DNA of 64,000 bases from Nissolia schottii (Eukaryota; Streptophyta; Magnoliopsida; Fabales; Fabaceae). Under the pieces are notes generated by a model. That model ran no database searches. It was not told the origin of the DNA and saw only the letters and a list, made by a program, of their open reading frames with translations. The DNA lies in NCBI GenBank assembly GCA_003254905.1, contig QANU01108907.1, forward strand, positions 397,631 to 461,630. The letters are read 5' to 3'. The translations under genes were made by a program, and so were the position numbers. This document shows positions 49,901-62,550 of the stretch, piece after piece (position 1 is the stretch's first letter; each line of letters opens with the position of its first letter).

Positions 49901-52900
49901 AAAAAATTAAAACAACTTATTCATTTTTTAAATTAACTTTTGAGATTGAGTTAGACTTGTTCAATTCTAAAGATAATAATATTTAATGCTTATCCTCATG
50001 CTTCGTGTGTTCATTAGTGAATTTTGAATGTTAATTATATTTTTCATTTTATATGCACAACTATCCATTCAAATCCTTTAAAAACATCGATCATATAAAC
50101 TTTAAAAGAAGATTTATTTAATGATATGGACAAAATGTCACAAATCAATACATACACGTTGATGCATACATTCTTCGGTCTAAACTCATAATATAAAGGC
50201 TTCCTAAAAAAGATGTAATTCGGAATTAATACATTTGACTTGATTGTGTTAAAATATAATCACCTGAAAAAAAAAAGTGAGAATGTCATAATTCAATTGC
50301 TAGAAAACAATGCTGTGACATGTAACATTTAAATTGATAAGTGGGTCATTTCACTTTGTTCAACCATCATCTTTATTTTATGTCAAAAATTCTGACAATA
50401 AATTTTAATAGTCTAACATTACTCTTAAGTGAATTATGATAATTAGTTATTTCAATTCCGAATGAATGTCTAACTTTTATTTTTGGTTTCGTTATGACAA
50501 GTAATTCAGCAACTTGTTTATTTGGAATCACCGCTCCTACTTATTGATGGGCCACCAAACAATCTCACAAATGCAATAATAGGTCCATGATTCTCCCTCC
50601 ACGTAAAAGGGCTGTTTGATATTGCGGCGTTAGTGCACGTGTTGTTGTTGGGCCTATATTTTTAAATTTGTCACAAGTAACAACTCGACCGTGCCTTTGT
50701 TCACGGTAACAAAACTTGACCATGCTTCATTGCTTTGGTCAAACGAGACTCAATGTTTTTTCACTTGTTCATATGTTATTATATAGGGCTATGCTACGTA
50801 ACAAAGGTGGACAATAAAGTATGGATAAAATATAAAATGTAGTGACTTTTAATTACATGTAAGTTTCACATACTTGTTATATTATACAACAATTTTGTCT
50901 TCTTATTATATTTTATAGAATTTCTCTATTATATATGCTTAGATACTATCTTAAAATCAATCTCTCTAAAAGGTTTAAATGCATAGATAGAGATCATTGA
51001 ATAATTTTATATATCTATTAACAAAGTTCATATATGTTCTTTTTTTTTTTTATATGAGTGAAGAGAAATGATAATAAGGTTGCATTTAATACTAGAGATA
51101 GAATAGAAAAATAGAAAAACAATGACATAAAATTTTTATATTTTTTTTTATCTCACTAAGGTTGGAATAGAGGGAACAAAAGAAATTTTGTCTGAGGGGA
51201 CACAAAATTAGAGCTTAAAGGAACATAAATTTTCTGTCTCTGTCTCCAATTATCTGTTTCTCTATCATGACTTTAGTACTAAACACAACCTAAGATAACT
51301 AATATAGACAATCTTAAGATAACTATATTCACAAATGTGTGAAGTTCGACATAATGAAAGCCACCATAAACTCCACACATTTTTGAGTGAATTATCTAAA
51401 TATTGTCTATAATTATCATTCTAACCTTACTCGTGTAAACATATTAGTTGGACAACACTGACCAATTGCTTTTAGTAATGAATGTGCAACTGTTTTTGGG
51501 GTCACGCCAATCAGGCCTTGTCATTCGGTAGATTTGATTTTTTGAGTAGATATTGGCCTTGCGCACAAAATAAAATAACTAACCCGCCACGCACACTACT
51601 AGACAAAGATGAACGGTACGAGTATTGTTTGCAACTATATATATCATTACTCTTGCGTTGAATTTTCTTCCAAGTGCAGGTAGCAGGGTATATCCCGTTG
51701 CTAGTTACAATCTCTTCAAGTGATTGTGTATTATGTTTCATGTGGACCCCATATATATATATATATGACAAGTTGCATCATATGATAGAACCAACCATAT
51801 GCTTTTATTTGTTGAGCGCTGAGATATAATGCAGTCCTTTAAATGCACTAATAAGCTGTCATCTAAATCTCAGCTAACTCGTGTGTTTGTTTTGTGAATT
51901 CAATGCAATACTAGTATTTTGAAGAGTGGACATCTTTCAATTGGACCCGCTGAATATGAAGTAACATTGATTCTGTGCACCTAGCTATAGACTATCATGT
52001 AATCTCATTGCACGTTCTGCAATCAATTGTGTCATGACATTGTTGGTGGTAGATGCACCCTGCAAATTGACACCCCCAGAACAGGGTGTTCTATAGAAAT
52101 CTTGGTACAATTGCATTATTCGGACTGGGCTTATGGCTGTTGGGGCCTGCTCAAGCAGATGACAAACTATTTGGTGTTATTTTGCTTCGCTTAACTTTTT
52201 TATCATGGAAAATGCTAAACATTGGTAAATTCTGACATTTTTATTGACCATTATATAAATAAATCTTATTATTTGACTCTTGCTAATGGTGTCTATCTCA
52301 ACTAAAAAAATTAGCTCATTGGATAGAGGGATGTTTGACCCTTGTAAAAATTATTTAAAACTCTCCAAATAACATGATACTCTAATAATGATTTTTGTTA
52401 AAAATTTTGATTTAATGACATCTCTTTTATCATATGTCATCACAAAAAAAGTGCATTTTCCCCTCGTTTTTGGTAAATTTTATGACACTTTAATTAAGAG
52501 CAGGTGCAGTGTATTGCGTAATTCATCATACTTTAAAATCAATCAGGCGCTATGACCCATGTTTTTTCACTCTAAAATATTATTAAACCGTATTTTCTTT
52601 CTTCTTCTTATTCCTTTTTCCCCTTTACTAAACAGAAGAAGGTCTTTTGTACAACTCGGACGGTTTCTTAACCTTCTTGTATATATCAACTTATAATAAT
52701 GTTCCAACTTATATATATAAGACGCAATCGGTCATTTTGCGTGTGATTTATAAACTTTCAGCAAATTCCGAACAGGTGGCCACGCCTTATTGTTGCATTA
52801 CGTACGCACGCAAGGCATGAAAGGACCATATATATATATTCATCATTTAAAAATAATCAATGATTACATATCTGATTGCCAAAAAAGAGTGGACTGACAT

Positions 52901-54071
52901 GTTTGTTCGTTTTGTGTGAAGCAGCATAAAGCTGAAAGGGAAAGATGGGAACAATATTTCAATTCGATACTTAAGGTATAAGAACATTAGATATTTTCTT
53001 GCGAGGATCCTTTTGGACAAGTAGAGAGGGCAACAAATCTAACAATATGCAACTTGGTAGTAATTAATTGTTTGTTTATATAATTAAAGGATACGCAACA
53101 CATTATTGAAGGTCAATGCTTGGCGCAATTGCATGGCCTAGATAATTAGATCATGTCGTGATTTGCTTTTTAGGTACGACCCAACCTTTGCATTTGCTAT
53201 AAAAGTTTGCAAGTCCCATTAACAAAATGCTGATCAAGTGATATTGAAACTAATTAGTTGTAATCAATTATTCTTTCCTTATATCCTCACTCAGATTATG
53301 TGCCTTCATATTACACTAAAATATTCCCTAAACCCTAACAACCCTTGGTTTAATAAAGCATCAATAGTCTATAATTACTACCACCAATAGTCAATATTTG
53401 TTGAAATCTTATGAGCACTGCCCAATACTATTATCGCACGTATACACACTAGCTAGTACCCAGTTACAAAGTAGAACTCCGTTATCAAACGAGAACAATT
53501 TATTTTTTTGGTTAAAAATAACTTTATTCTAATCTTTTTGCCTAAATTAAGACTTGGCGTAACTGAGGTTGTGCTGGCTTGCTATATAAATAAATTGAGC
53601 ATGTTTTGGAACCCATTGGCAGAAGTAAAGCAAGGAATCTCATGTTGGGGTCAAATAGTTTAATTTACAGTTTTTTTTTTCGAGGGAAAAGAAACATAAC
53701 AAGATTAAACAAAGGTTAAATTTATTTTAAGAATTTTCAGAATATTTTTAAAGGGTTTTTTTATGACAAAAAAAGGGTGTTTTTAACTCTTAGGAGCGTA
53801 GCCCCGCCATATTTATTCTTTCCTTCGCTTCTCTTGTGAGACTAACAAACAAAATTTTATTAGAAGGTTAGGGTGGTTTGGTTGTTTTTATTTTTAAGAG
53901 CTTTGTGAATAATATAGTGAAAAAGTAAAATCAATAATTTTTTATTATTTCTTTTAAAAGATTCTAAAAAAAAATAAGAAATAAAAGTAGAAACAAAACA
54001 AATCCTAATTAGTTTTAACTGGTCATAATGCTGTATTATAATGGATGCGTTTGTCTACGCATATAATAAAA
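46968..54071. other. Large intergenic region, left part
   Basis: 7.1 kb of AT-rich DNA after the HD-Zip IV stop codon. I see no gene. A GC-richer patch follows the 3' untranslated region (47190-47340). A weak echo of a gypsy chromodomain tail (EEATYDLVW, about 49420-49450) is too short to call. A short TA run lies near 51749-51766. Confidence 0.45.
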
Positions 54072-54297
54072 GGAAAATGTTACACGTACACCTAATTTTA
54101 TACACTTATACATACATCATTAATAATGCACAAACTTGATTATCATGAGTGCACAAACATTACAAACTTATAGATGATATTCTCAATTATACTTAATTAA
54201 GTGTACAAACATTATAGACATTAAAACACAAACTTTACATATATAAGTATAGGATGTATGTATGTTGTATATTTTTTGGTGTACGTGTAGCATGACC
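54072..54297. mobile_element. Mutator-like MITE with terminal inverted repeats and 10-bp target duplication
   Basis: 226-bp element. The left end reads ggaaaatgttacacgtacac and the reverse complement of the right end reads ggtcatgctacacgtacacc, so about 15 bp at the inner part of the TIR match almost perfectly. The same 10 bases, tataataaaa, flank both ends (54062-54071 and 54298-54307). A GG start and a 9-11 bp target duplication are typical of Mutator-like elements. There is no coding capacity. An inverted, expanded relative lies at 40021-40522. Confidence 0.82.
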
Positions 54298-54307
54298 TAT
54301 AATAAAA

Positions 54308-56506
54308 ATACTTCTTTATGAAGTGAGTCCCTCTTTTATTGCTTTTGATTTTATCTGAAATGATTTTTATCTATTTCTCAAAACAAACAAACAAAAAATA
54401 AATTTTTTTCTTCTAAAAGCACAAACAAACATACCCAATATTTAATTAGAACTTTTTCAAACTTAAAAGTAATTATTGAATAAATTGAATTAATAGAAAA
54501 TATTCATCAATCCCAAAAAAAAATATTGAAACTAAATATAAATATTATTTAAAAAAATCTATAATAACGAAATGCTGATTAAAATATATATATTTTTAGA
54601 TTCATAAAAGATAAATAAAAACAAATAAACAAAAAATTAGAGAAAGAGAGAAAACTACTATCAGTCGCTTCCCACCGAACTGGACCTAATTCTGTTAGCG
54701 TACGAAAGTGGCAATGAATAAGGTGCAATCTGGTGTCCTTTCATTCACGTGAGTGCATTCGGAAATCAACACTTCTGCACCGTCAGATCATGGTTCGGTC
54801 AACATGGTCCCACACAGCAATAAATCAGGTACTGATCCACATTGACCACTTTGCCGCTTTCCACGTGTAGCGGGGGATAGATGTGCGGTTTTAATTTTGG
54901 TGGGACCATGGGAGCAATGTGCCTATTGTGGTCCTCGGAGTAGCTGATATTTTTTGGTTTTTTGTCAGAGAGGCTGACAAACAAGTGGCACGCGCGTTTG
55001 GCTTCACCATTCCCATTGGTAAGCGCTTTTTGTTTTCCACTTTGGTCTGAGCAATTCAAGTCCCACAATTTTTTCCTTTAATTCGTACTACAATTTTTAT
55101 TTTTCTTGGGTCAAGCAGTTCAAAAACGCGCGTGTTGCAGTTGCAGCTGCAGCAACATTATTTACATTTGGCAACTTTAATTAACGAAGTCCTACATTAC
55201 ATTACTTAGGAATATATAGTAGCGTTTGTTTAGTTTAAGAGGAAAAAAAAAAGGTTGCGTATTATGAAAAAGTGATTAAAAATTATATTTTATTGATTTG
55301 AAAAGTTGATTTTTTTTCTTGAGATTTTGTCTATTTTTTTTCAAAAAAATTATAGCATATACTAGAGGGGACAAGAATTATATGGTTGTTAAGTGAAAAT
55401 TAAGAAGTTAAAATGGAAAAAGAAACTACAAGAAACTGATGTTGTTGGTGAGTTAACAGATTGTACATATTAACAATTTTGATTGAATAAATAATAGAGT
55501 TAAAATTGTGAGCCTCAATTTTGTGACTAAGGGGGAGTTGAAGTGTTTCAACCACTTTATATAATACTAGCATAGATATATGAAAACAATTTTTTTAATT
55601 GATGTGATTTTTTTTAGATTAATAGGTGATTTTTGTGTCAAATAAGTTAAAATATAAGCACCCATATATATTTAAACAAATATCTAAGATAATCTCTACA
55701 AGAACTTGGACAACTCTTTCTATTCTAAAAAAAGGTTGTCGAATTTAAATTTTAGACAAACTATTCTTCTAAATAGATTATATAACTTATGTACTTTTAT
55801 AATCAAACAAGAATTATGAATGACTTGAATGGAATTATTCTACCAATGTGGAGTTCATTAAGGTAGGGGTAGTTTTGATTTCTTAATAAACAATTTTGAA
55901 TTCAAATTCTAAAAAAAAAAAAAAAACTCTTATTAAAAAATCCTTATCCCTATAAAAAAAACCTTATAGCTGGAGGTTGAATTAATCAAATTTGAGTCCT
56001 AAGGCCCAAATTTATAAAAGATAACATCAATGACACTTACTTAATCATAAGAATATTTATCAAAATTTTGATGATCCTTGAATATGATACACTAGTGAGA
56101 CCGAAACTTAAATTAATAGTTATTATTTTTAACACTTCATTTTTTATTAATTTATAAAAATTTAAGTGAATTTAACATTGGTCATTTTATTAGAATTAGA
56201 TACATCTTTAAACCAAAAGAAATATACACAGATTTTAAAGTGATTTTTACATGAACACTAGCAACCCCTTTATAGAAGAAAAGAACATGAGAAATAGAGA
56301 GAGAAAAGGTAAAGTTCAAGCTTCAATCAGATACATATATGGCCTTATTCACATTTTTCACCTTTTCTCAATCAAATTGAGAAGGCAACAAACAGCGACC
56401 GCATTGACAGCATAAAAAGCAAAGATAGCTTCATCCATACATACCCCCTTCCACGTCACAACCAGCTACTTCTTTACCCCCTCCCCCTTCAATATCAATA
56501 TCATCA
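54308..56506. other. Intergenic region and distal promoter of the XBAT33-like gene
   Basis: AT-rich DNA with a GC-richer island at about 54660-55160. The 89-codon minus-strand frame there (54799-55068) begins at TTG and shows no domain, so it is not called. No other gene is seen. Confidence 0.45.
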
Positions 56507-56514
56507 TATAAATC
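56507..56514 (+). promoter_or_regulatory. TATA-like box of the XBAT33-like gene
   Basis: atataaat lies about 190 bases upstream of the ATG, just before a TAA microsatellite. Position is plausible for a core promoter but is not proven. Confidence 0.45.
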
Positions 56515-56522
56515 CTATAATC

Positions 56523-56525
<3 letters not shown>

Positions 56526-56556
<31 letters not shown>
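56526..56556. repeat. (TAA)n microsatellite in the promoter or leader
   Basis: About ten tandem TAA units start some 12 bases after the TATA-like box, so the array may span the transcription start of the downstream gene. Confidence 0.92.
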
Positions 56557-56561
<5 letters not shown>

Positions 56562-56701
56562 CAATCCAATTGCCTCAAAATTTTGCCGTGTCTTGTGTGC
56601 GTTTGTTGCAGGATAGTAGTTGGGGTTGTTGTGAGACGTTGACCCACCCAACACCATTGTTCTGTTGGTTAGCTTAGAGATAGAAAGAGAGAGAACGAGG
56701 G

Positions 56702-59700
56702 ATGGGGAACTCGTTTGGGTGCTCGGCCTCCGGCGAGAGGCTGGTGTCGGCGGCGAGGGACGGCGACCTCGTGGAGGCCAAGATGCTGCTGAACTGCAAC
56801 CCTTATCTCGCCAAGTACTCCACTTTCGGTGGCCTCAATTCCCCTCTCCACTTTGCTGCTGCCAAGGGCCATAACGATGTAGGTCACCCCCCCCCCCTTT
56901 CATTCCTTCAATTTTCACTTTTTGTGTTGTCAAAGTTCGTGTATTTATTCAATTTTGTGTGTTGGGTTTCTGGTAGATTGTGGCATTGTTGCTTGAGAAT
57001 GGAGCTGATGTGAATTCAAGGAATTATTGTGGGCAGGTACCTGTTTTTTGTTATCTGTGCTCTGACTCTCTTCTTTCTAGGTTTTAAGTTTTCTGAATTT
57101 TGGATTTGATTTGAAGCGAAGTTGCATTGATTTATGATTGCAAAATGGATGAGGTGTGTTTATCTAGTGGTGAATTTTCGATTATTGGAAGATTTCTTTA
57201 TGAATTTGGGATTGGAAAACATATTTTTCAATTTGGTCCTGTCCAGCTATCCAATTGCTGCCTGTAAAGAAAGCATAGTTACTGTTTGTTTTCATTGTAA
57301 TAAACAATCAGGTCCATGGATCTGGTACCAATTCGACATATGCTAGCATGATAATATGATACTTTACTAGATTTTCTTTGGATACATCCATGTATCCCTA
57401 TTTTCTTTTTGGTAAATGCATATGCTGTACTGATATGAGATTGTTTTAATTTGATCCTTGATTTGAAGACGGCCTTGATGCAAGCTTGTAGATATGGGCA
57501 CTGGGAAGTTGTACAGACCCTTCTGCTCTTCAGATGCAATGTGAGTCCTGTAATACTCTTTCTTTTCTCTCTCTATCTTAACTGTTTATCAGTTTCATCA
57601 TGGAGACCATAGGTCTCAGGGCTGATTAGAGAAGTTACCTTGCTAGTGGGATTGGATTGCTTGATCTTCATATGTAGTTTATTCTTTACATGGTAAAAGT
57701 TCATTTTCTACAATATGAAGACTCTAGTCCATTCAATAACAGGTCATGAGAGCAGATTATCTCAGTGGGAGGACAGCACTTCACTTTGCAGCTGTGAATG
57801 GGCATGTAAGATGTATTAGACTTGTTGTGGCTGACTTTGTTCCAAGTGCTCCATATGAAGCTATACATGCTCGCACAGATGCTGACAGGGGAAGTGCATC
57901 AAATGTTAAAGGCAAACACGAACAAAGGTACCCCTTTCCTTTTTATCACGTAATTTTTAAAACAAGACTTCATTACAGTTGATTTCATAAGTTATATTTC
58001 ATGTTTAACTAATAGGATTGAATAACTGGTATACTTTCGCTCTCTGTTGTATGTTAATTAAAATGTTCATTGTATTGATTTCATCCCGTGTAGTATTCTA
58101 TTTGTTGCTTGCTTTAACTTTTCAGTTTTCTTAATTGTCTCACCCATGCAATTACATTCATAGTTAGTTTCTACGAGAATAAGTAATTATTAGGGAAAAA
58201 ATTAATTGCAAAAGCTATACATAATTTTATTAAGGGAATCAAATGATGAAATTTAGATTTCATTAAGTGATCTTTGCTGTGAAGATTGTTTAAGGCCTAC
58301 TTTGCTAGAGATTTGTTATTTATGTGTGTTATATTCTTGCAATTTATTTACTTTATTCCAGTGCAGTGCGCTGTCCAAGTTTGTAAATAAGGCGGCTGAT
58401 GGTGGTATTACTGCCCTTCATATGGCTGCATTAAATGGGTATTTTGATTGCGTACAACTGCTACTTGATCTTAATGCAAATGTGTCTGCTGTGACGTTTC
58501 ATTATGGAACATCAATGGATTTAATAGGTACATCTTTTGTTTAACTTTCTTATATGTCTAGGGTTCTTTTCCTTTTCAAAATAACTATAGTGGTTTGATG
58601 TAGGGGCTGGAAGCACTCCATTGCATTATGCTGCTTGCGGGGGCAATTTAAAATGCTGTCAGGCAAGAATTGCTTTTGTTTTGACGTGTGATATACTTTT
58701 TGATCCTTCCCTTTGAACCTGGCAATAACGTTCTTCTCTTTCAGATCCTCCTTGCAAGAGGTGCAAGCCGGATGGCTTTGAATTGCAATGGGTAAGATAT
58801 TGTTAATGAGTATTTTATTTCAAACCTTTGTTTGCTTTATAACATTAATACAAAAATTGATTATTTCCCCTTCTAGGTGGCTTCCCCTTGATGTTGCTAG
58901 GATGTGGGGGCGTCATTGGCTTGAGCCTTTGCTTGCACCCAGTTCTGAGGTCATGATACCAACATTTCGTCATTCAAATTACTTGTCCTTGCCTCTCATG
59001 AGTGTGCTCAACATAGCCAGGTATTTTGCAATCAACTTCATCTGTTTCTGCAAATCAGCCAATTGGTTTCCATGTTGAAATATATTTAGATCATTTAAAT
59101 GTCAAACAACAAAGGGGAACATTTCTGGAGTTAATTTTGGCAGAATATTGAGGACCATAATTAGAGGGTGAGTCTTGGCACAACAGTAAGGTTGTTGTCT
59201 TGTAACCTGGAGGTCACGGGTTCAAGTTCAAATCTTGGAAATAACCTCTCCGATTGTGGAAGGCAAGGCTGCGTACATCTACATGCCTCAAACTCCACTA
59301 GGTGGGAGCCTCGTGCATTGGGTCGCCCTTTTATTGAGGACCATAATTACCATAGACCTGTTTAAAATAAAAAGCTAAGTAACTTGAGGAAGCTGTGAAA
59401 GTAAGCATGTATGAATTCCACCACTCCTCATTCAGTTAAGAAAAGGAACAGACAAAGGAAGTGCACCTGAACTTGTGTGCCTGGGGAACCTTAAATTACT
59501 GTCTCCAATCCTGCATATTTTATGTTTATTACATAGAGCTCTCCTCCTTTATTTGTGTAAACTTACACAAAACTTGCTTCTAATTGTAAAATCTGCCACA
59601 ACTAAATCCAAATTGCTGTCAGGCCTAGCTTTGAAATGGGACTAAAATTGATTTAAAACAATTGCAGAGAGAATGGATTGCAATCATCTACAACCTCCTC

Positions 59701-60576
59701 TGATGAGATTGACTTTTGTGCCGTCTGCCTAGAGAGGCCATGTTCAGTGGCTGCAGAAGGTACTGGGTCTTTTATCTTATGAATGTGTTTGTTTGCATGC
59801 TTGTCAATGTGAATTTTTAATGAACTCTCTAGAAAATAAAATACTGTAAGATATATCATTCTATTAGAGTTTCAGCATTCATGCAATGTATTTGTCTTCT
59901 CTTTCTCTTTGTCACTATACTTTCTACTACATGTCCTTTAACACACATTTTCAAGATTATGATATTAGGATTCGGAAAACATATTGACCTTTATGTAACT
60001 GTTTAATTGACATCAATGGATTCTTTACATGCAGGATGTGGGCATGGGCTCTGTGTAAGATGTGCACTTTATCTCTGCTCGACAAGCAACGTCTCTTCTG
60101 AAATGCTTGGTCCTCCTGGCTCTATCCCTTGTCCGCTTTGTAGGCATGGAATTGTCTCTTTTGTTAAATTACCTGGCTCCCAAGCAAAAGAAAATAAATT
60201 ACATGTGTCTCTTGGCCTCTGTACCCCATGCATGCTACATACGCGTGACCTAGATCAGCCATCTCTTTCTCATACGCCAGAGATTCGAAGAAACCGTGTA
60301 GCATCTGTTCCTTCAGAGATGCTCTGCCCTGTCACTTGTAGTCCATTTCCATCCATGACAATTCCTCTATGTACCTGCAATGATGGACCATGTCCAACAT
60401 TTGAACCCCGAGACGCAGAAACACAGGATGAATCACCTCATCACTCACAAGCATCAACAATGGATCAGGATAAAATGGAAGGACCGCGACTGGACAAGAC
60501 AACTTGTTCAAGCATGTTTTGGGGTAGGAGAAGTTGCAGCAGGGAGCACCAATGCAATTCAGAAATAAATGCTTGA
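56702..60576 (+). CDS. Ankyrin-repeat RING E3 ubiquitin ligase, XBAT33-like
   Basis: Ten exons: 56702-56878, 56977-57036, 57469-57540, 57743-57927, 58367-58527, 58604-58662, 58745-58791, 58877-59020, 59668-59759 and 60035-60576. They join in frame to 512 residues. The start [14 protein letters not shown] has a Gly2 suited to N-myristoylation. Ankyrin repeats fill about residues 10-290 ([88 protein letters not shown]). A C3HC4 RING follows from about residue 319 ([21 protein letters not shown] to CPLCRHG). The order fits XBAT proteins, which pick substrates by ankyrin repeats and recruit E2 by the RING; the C-terminal tail ([23 protein letters not shown]) matches XBAT33 best from memory. Intron 6 has a GC donor. 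At exon 5 the second of two close AGs is needed to keep frame. Confidence 0.96.
59164..59331 (+). mobile_element. Au-family SINE in intron 8 of the XBAT33-like gene
   Basis: Sequence of 168 bp: tgagtcttggcacaacagtaag (A-box region), ggaggtcacgggttcaag (B box), caaggctgcgtacatc and a gggtcgccctttt end are all hallmarks of the angiosperm Au SINE. It is flanked by perfect 17-bp copies of attgaggaccataatta (59147-59163 and 59333-59349). It carries a small internal duplication at the B box (ttcaagttcaaa). Sense orientation. Confidence 0.92.
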
Positions 60577-61489
60577 CTCGTTTTGTGCTTGTTTGACCAT
60601 TCTTATGTTGTGGATACTGGATGTGTTTTAGATCGACGGGGCAGTCCATAGTTTTCTTATTAACCAGCCTCAGACAGTGTAGCTCAGTGGATCTTTCAAG
60701 AAGAGAAAAAAGCTGTTCTGCAGTTAGGTTTTGCTGCCACAGGTTGTGTATGCTGCTGGATGATAAACACAATTCCTGCATTTCAGCATCCTAACCACCT
60801 TCTGGATTCCCCTCTTGTGATATGTAGAGAGCTTGTGTGAAATTAGTTTCTTTTTTTCATGAGATTGTTATTGTGATTTATTGCTATTAGATTTCATTTA
60901 ATGAGAGTAAAGAAAGTGGTTTTTTAAAAGGAAAAAGGAACACCTTGTGCTTGTTAGCATATGTATGAGATTAGGAGTATCTGTATGTTATGTTTGTCAT
61001 GAATTCTATAGGTTTACAAAAGATCTGTAGCTTGAAATGCTTGCTCACTACAGAAAAACAGGGTTCTGCAACGGATGAGTTAATAGCTTATGTGACTTCC
61101 ATCATGGTGTAAATCATAGTTCGTCCAATGTCGTAAAAATGGATTTGACTGGAGGATGCAATGACTCCGAATCACGTTTCGTCCACTTAACGATGGCATC
61201 AACAATACCAATGCTTGTATAATGTTCGATCCTAGGTATGGCTACTTCTCAACACAACGATGAAAAAACCCGACAGGAAGTTTAGCCTTGCAATAGCTTC
61301 AGCCCACCAAGTGTAATTCAAATTGTTTGATTAGAACAAGAAGAAAATCAAATGTACTCTCATAAAGTACTTTATTTCAATTCAACCATAACAGTCAAGT
61401 ACATAAGAGGATACAGTGAGGGCAAGCCTTTAGCAAAAGAAGTAACACCACATATCCTATGTTATTCTTTAGCAATCATGAACTTGGAT
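60577..61489. other. Intergenic region between XBAT33-like gene and F-box remnant
   Basis: Contains the 3' untranslated region of the plus-strand gene and then the 3' side of the minus-strand F-box remnant. Minus-strand frames here (60332-60781) are shadows of the last XBAT exon or random. Confidence 0.5.
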
Positions 61490-62550
61490 TCACTCTGAAA
61501 TAATAACTCGATGAGTCGGTGAAACCAAACTTTCATGGTAAATGAAGAATTTCCTAGTACCTGTATGCGTACTTATAAAGCATAAGTTGCCGTAGTTGGA
61601 GCTGTCAATCATAAGATAATCTAGCCGGCCATCATTTGAGTTATAAAGAACCAATTTGGAAAATGGACACCTTCCAAGAAGAACATCATCTTCAAAGATA
61701 TACAAGGGTGTTAAAGGACGATTCCTACCAACGGGCTTGAGGTTCGCATGAGAGATCGCCATCAATTTAGTCCAAGATTCTTGAACTCTATACGCCTTCA
61801 TCTGCCACAAAATCAATTGGGTTCCCTCAAGGTTTGTCATCATATTTCATAAACGAGAGGGGCAGTTGACCATAAGCCTCATTTTCATTAGTCTCTTTTG
61901 TCACCCATTGATCCGTAGTAGCAGGCACCCTAGCTATCCAATTGAGAGTGCCACTCACAAAGCTCCCTGTCAAATTAAATGGGTTGAAATGGAAAACTAT
62001 GAACGGTTTTCCAAGTGTTTGCGCCACCAAATGTGCAAATTTTTGCCAGAGTTCTAGAAAATCCCCAATTAGCAAGACAATTATAATTAGATCCCAATTC
62101 AGCAACAACCACATAAAGCTTGTGCTTGTCATGCACGTGATCATAGCCAAGGCCATATGTGATATATTAATAGCCTTTGGAAACCCTCAATTTCATACCG
62201 TTGGGATGTCAATCCGGCAGTATCAGACGATTATCGGAATTAGAAAGCGGACATAACAACCCATTGCAAGAACCAAGAATTTCGTGGTTGGTGCGTCCCA
62301 TCCCAAAGGATGCGACTTCAGTAGGGGGCTGCTGGGTTCCCAAACCGATTCTGGAGTGGCGGCATGAATAGACTACTTGTGGCTTACTTAGGGTCGGGTC
62401 AGCGACTGAACGTTGAAGATGATTCTTGACGAACGCGGAGCTAAAGATTATGTTTTCCCATAACTTGCACACGCACCTTAACCGCATAAGAGACTTCACC
62501 GGAAGCCTCAGCAAGATTTCAATGATGAGGTCATCTGAAAGTTTCGGCAC
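61490..62550 (-). pseudogene. F-box protein gene remnant (FBA/kelch-associated type)
   Basis: The 5' end encodes a clear F-box: PKLSDDLIIEILLRLPVKSL, then MRLRCVCKLWENIIFSSAFVKNH. F-box proteins bring substrates to SCF ubiquitin ligases. The frame has no ATG: the codon at the expected start (62550-62548) is GTG, directly preceded by an in-frame TAA. The first frame ends at 62209 (after NSDNRLILPD); further pieces of an FBA-type C-terminal domain appear in 61827-62156 (KTVHSFPFNPFNL, SGTLNWIARVPATTDQW) and 61490-61843 (SWTKLMAISHANL, GRCPFSKLVLYNSNDGRLDY), each in another frame. So the gene is cut by stops and frameshifts. It resembles the next remnant at 63161-64000 and probably arose by tandem duplication. 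Transcription is possible but a full product is not. Confidence 0.85.

Noticed and set aside
54799..55068. 89-codon minus-strand frame
   Set aside because: Begins at TTG and has no known domain; may be chance in a GC-richer island.
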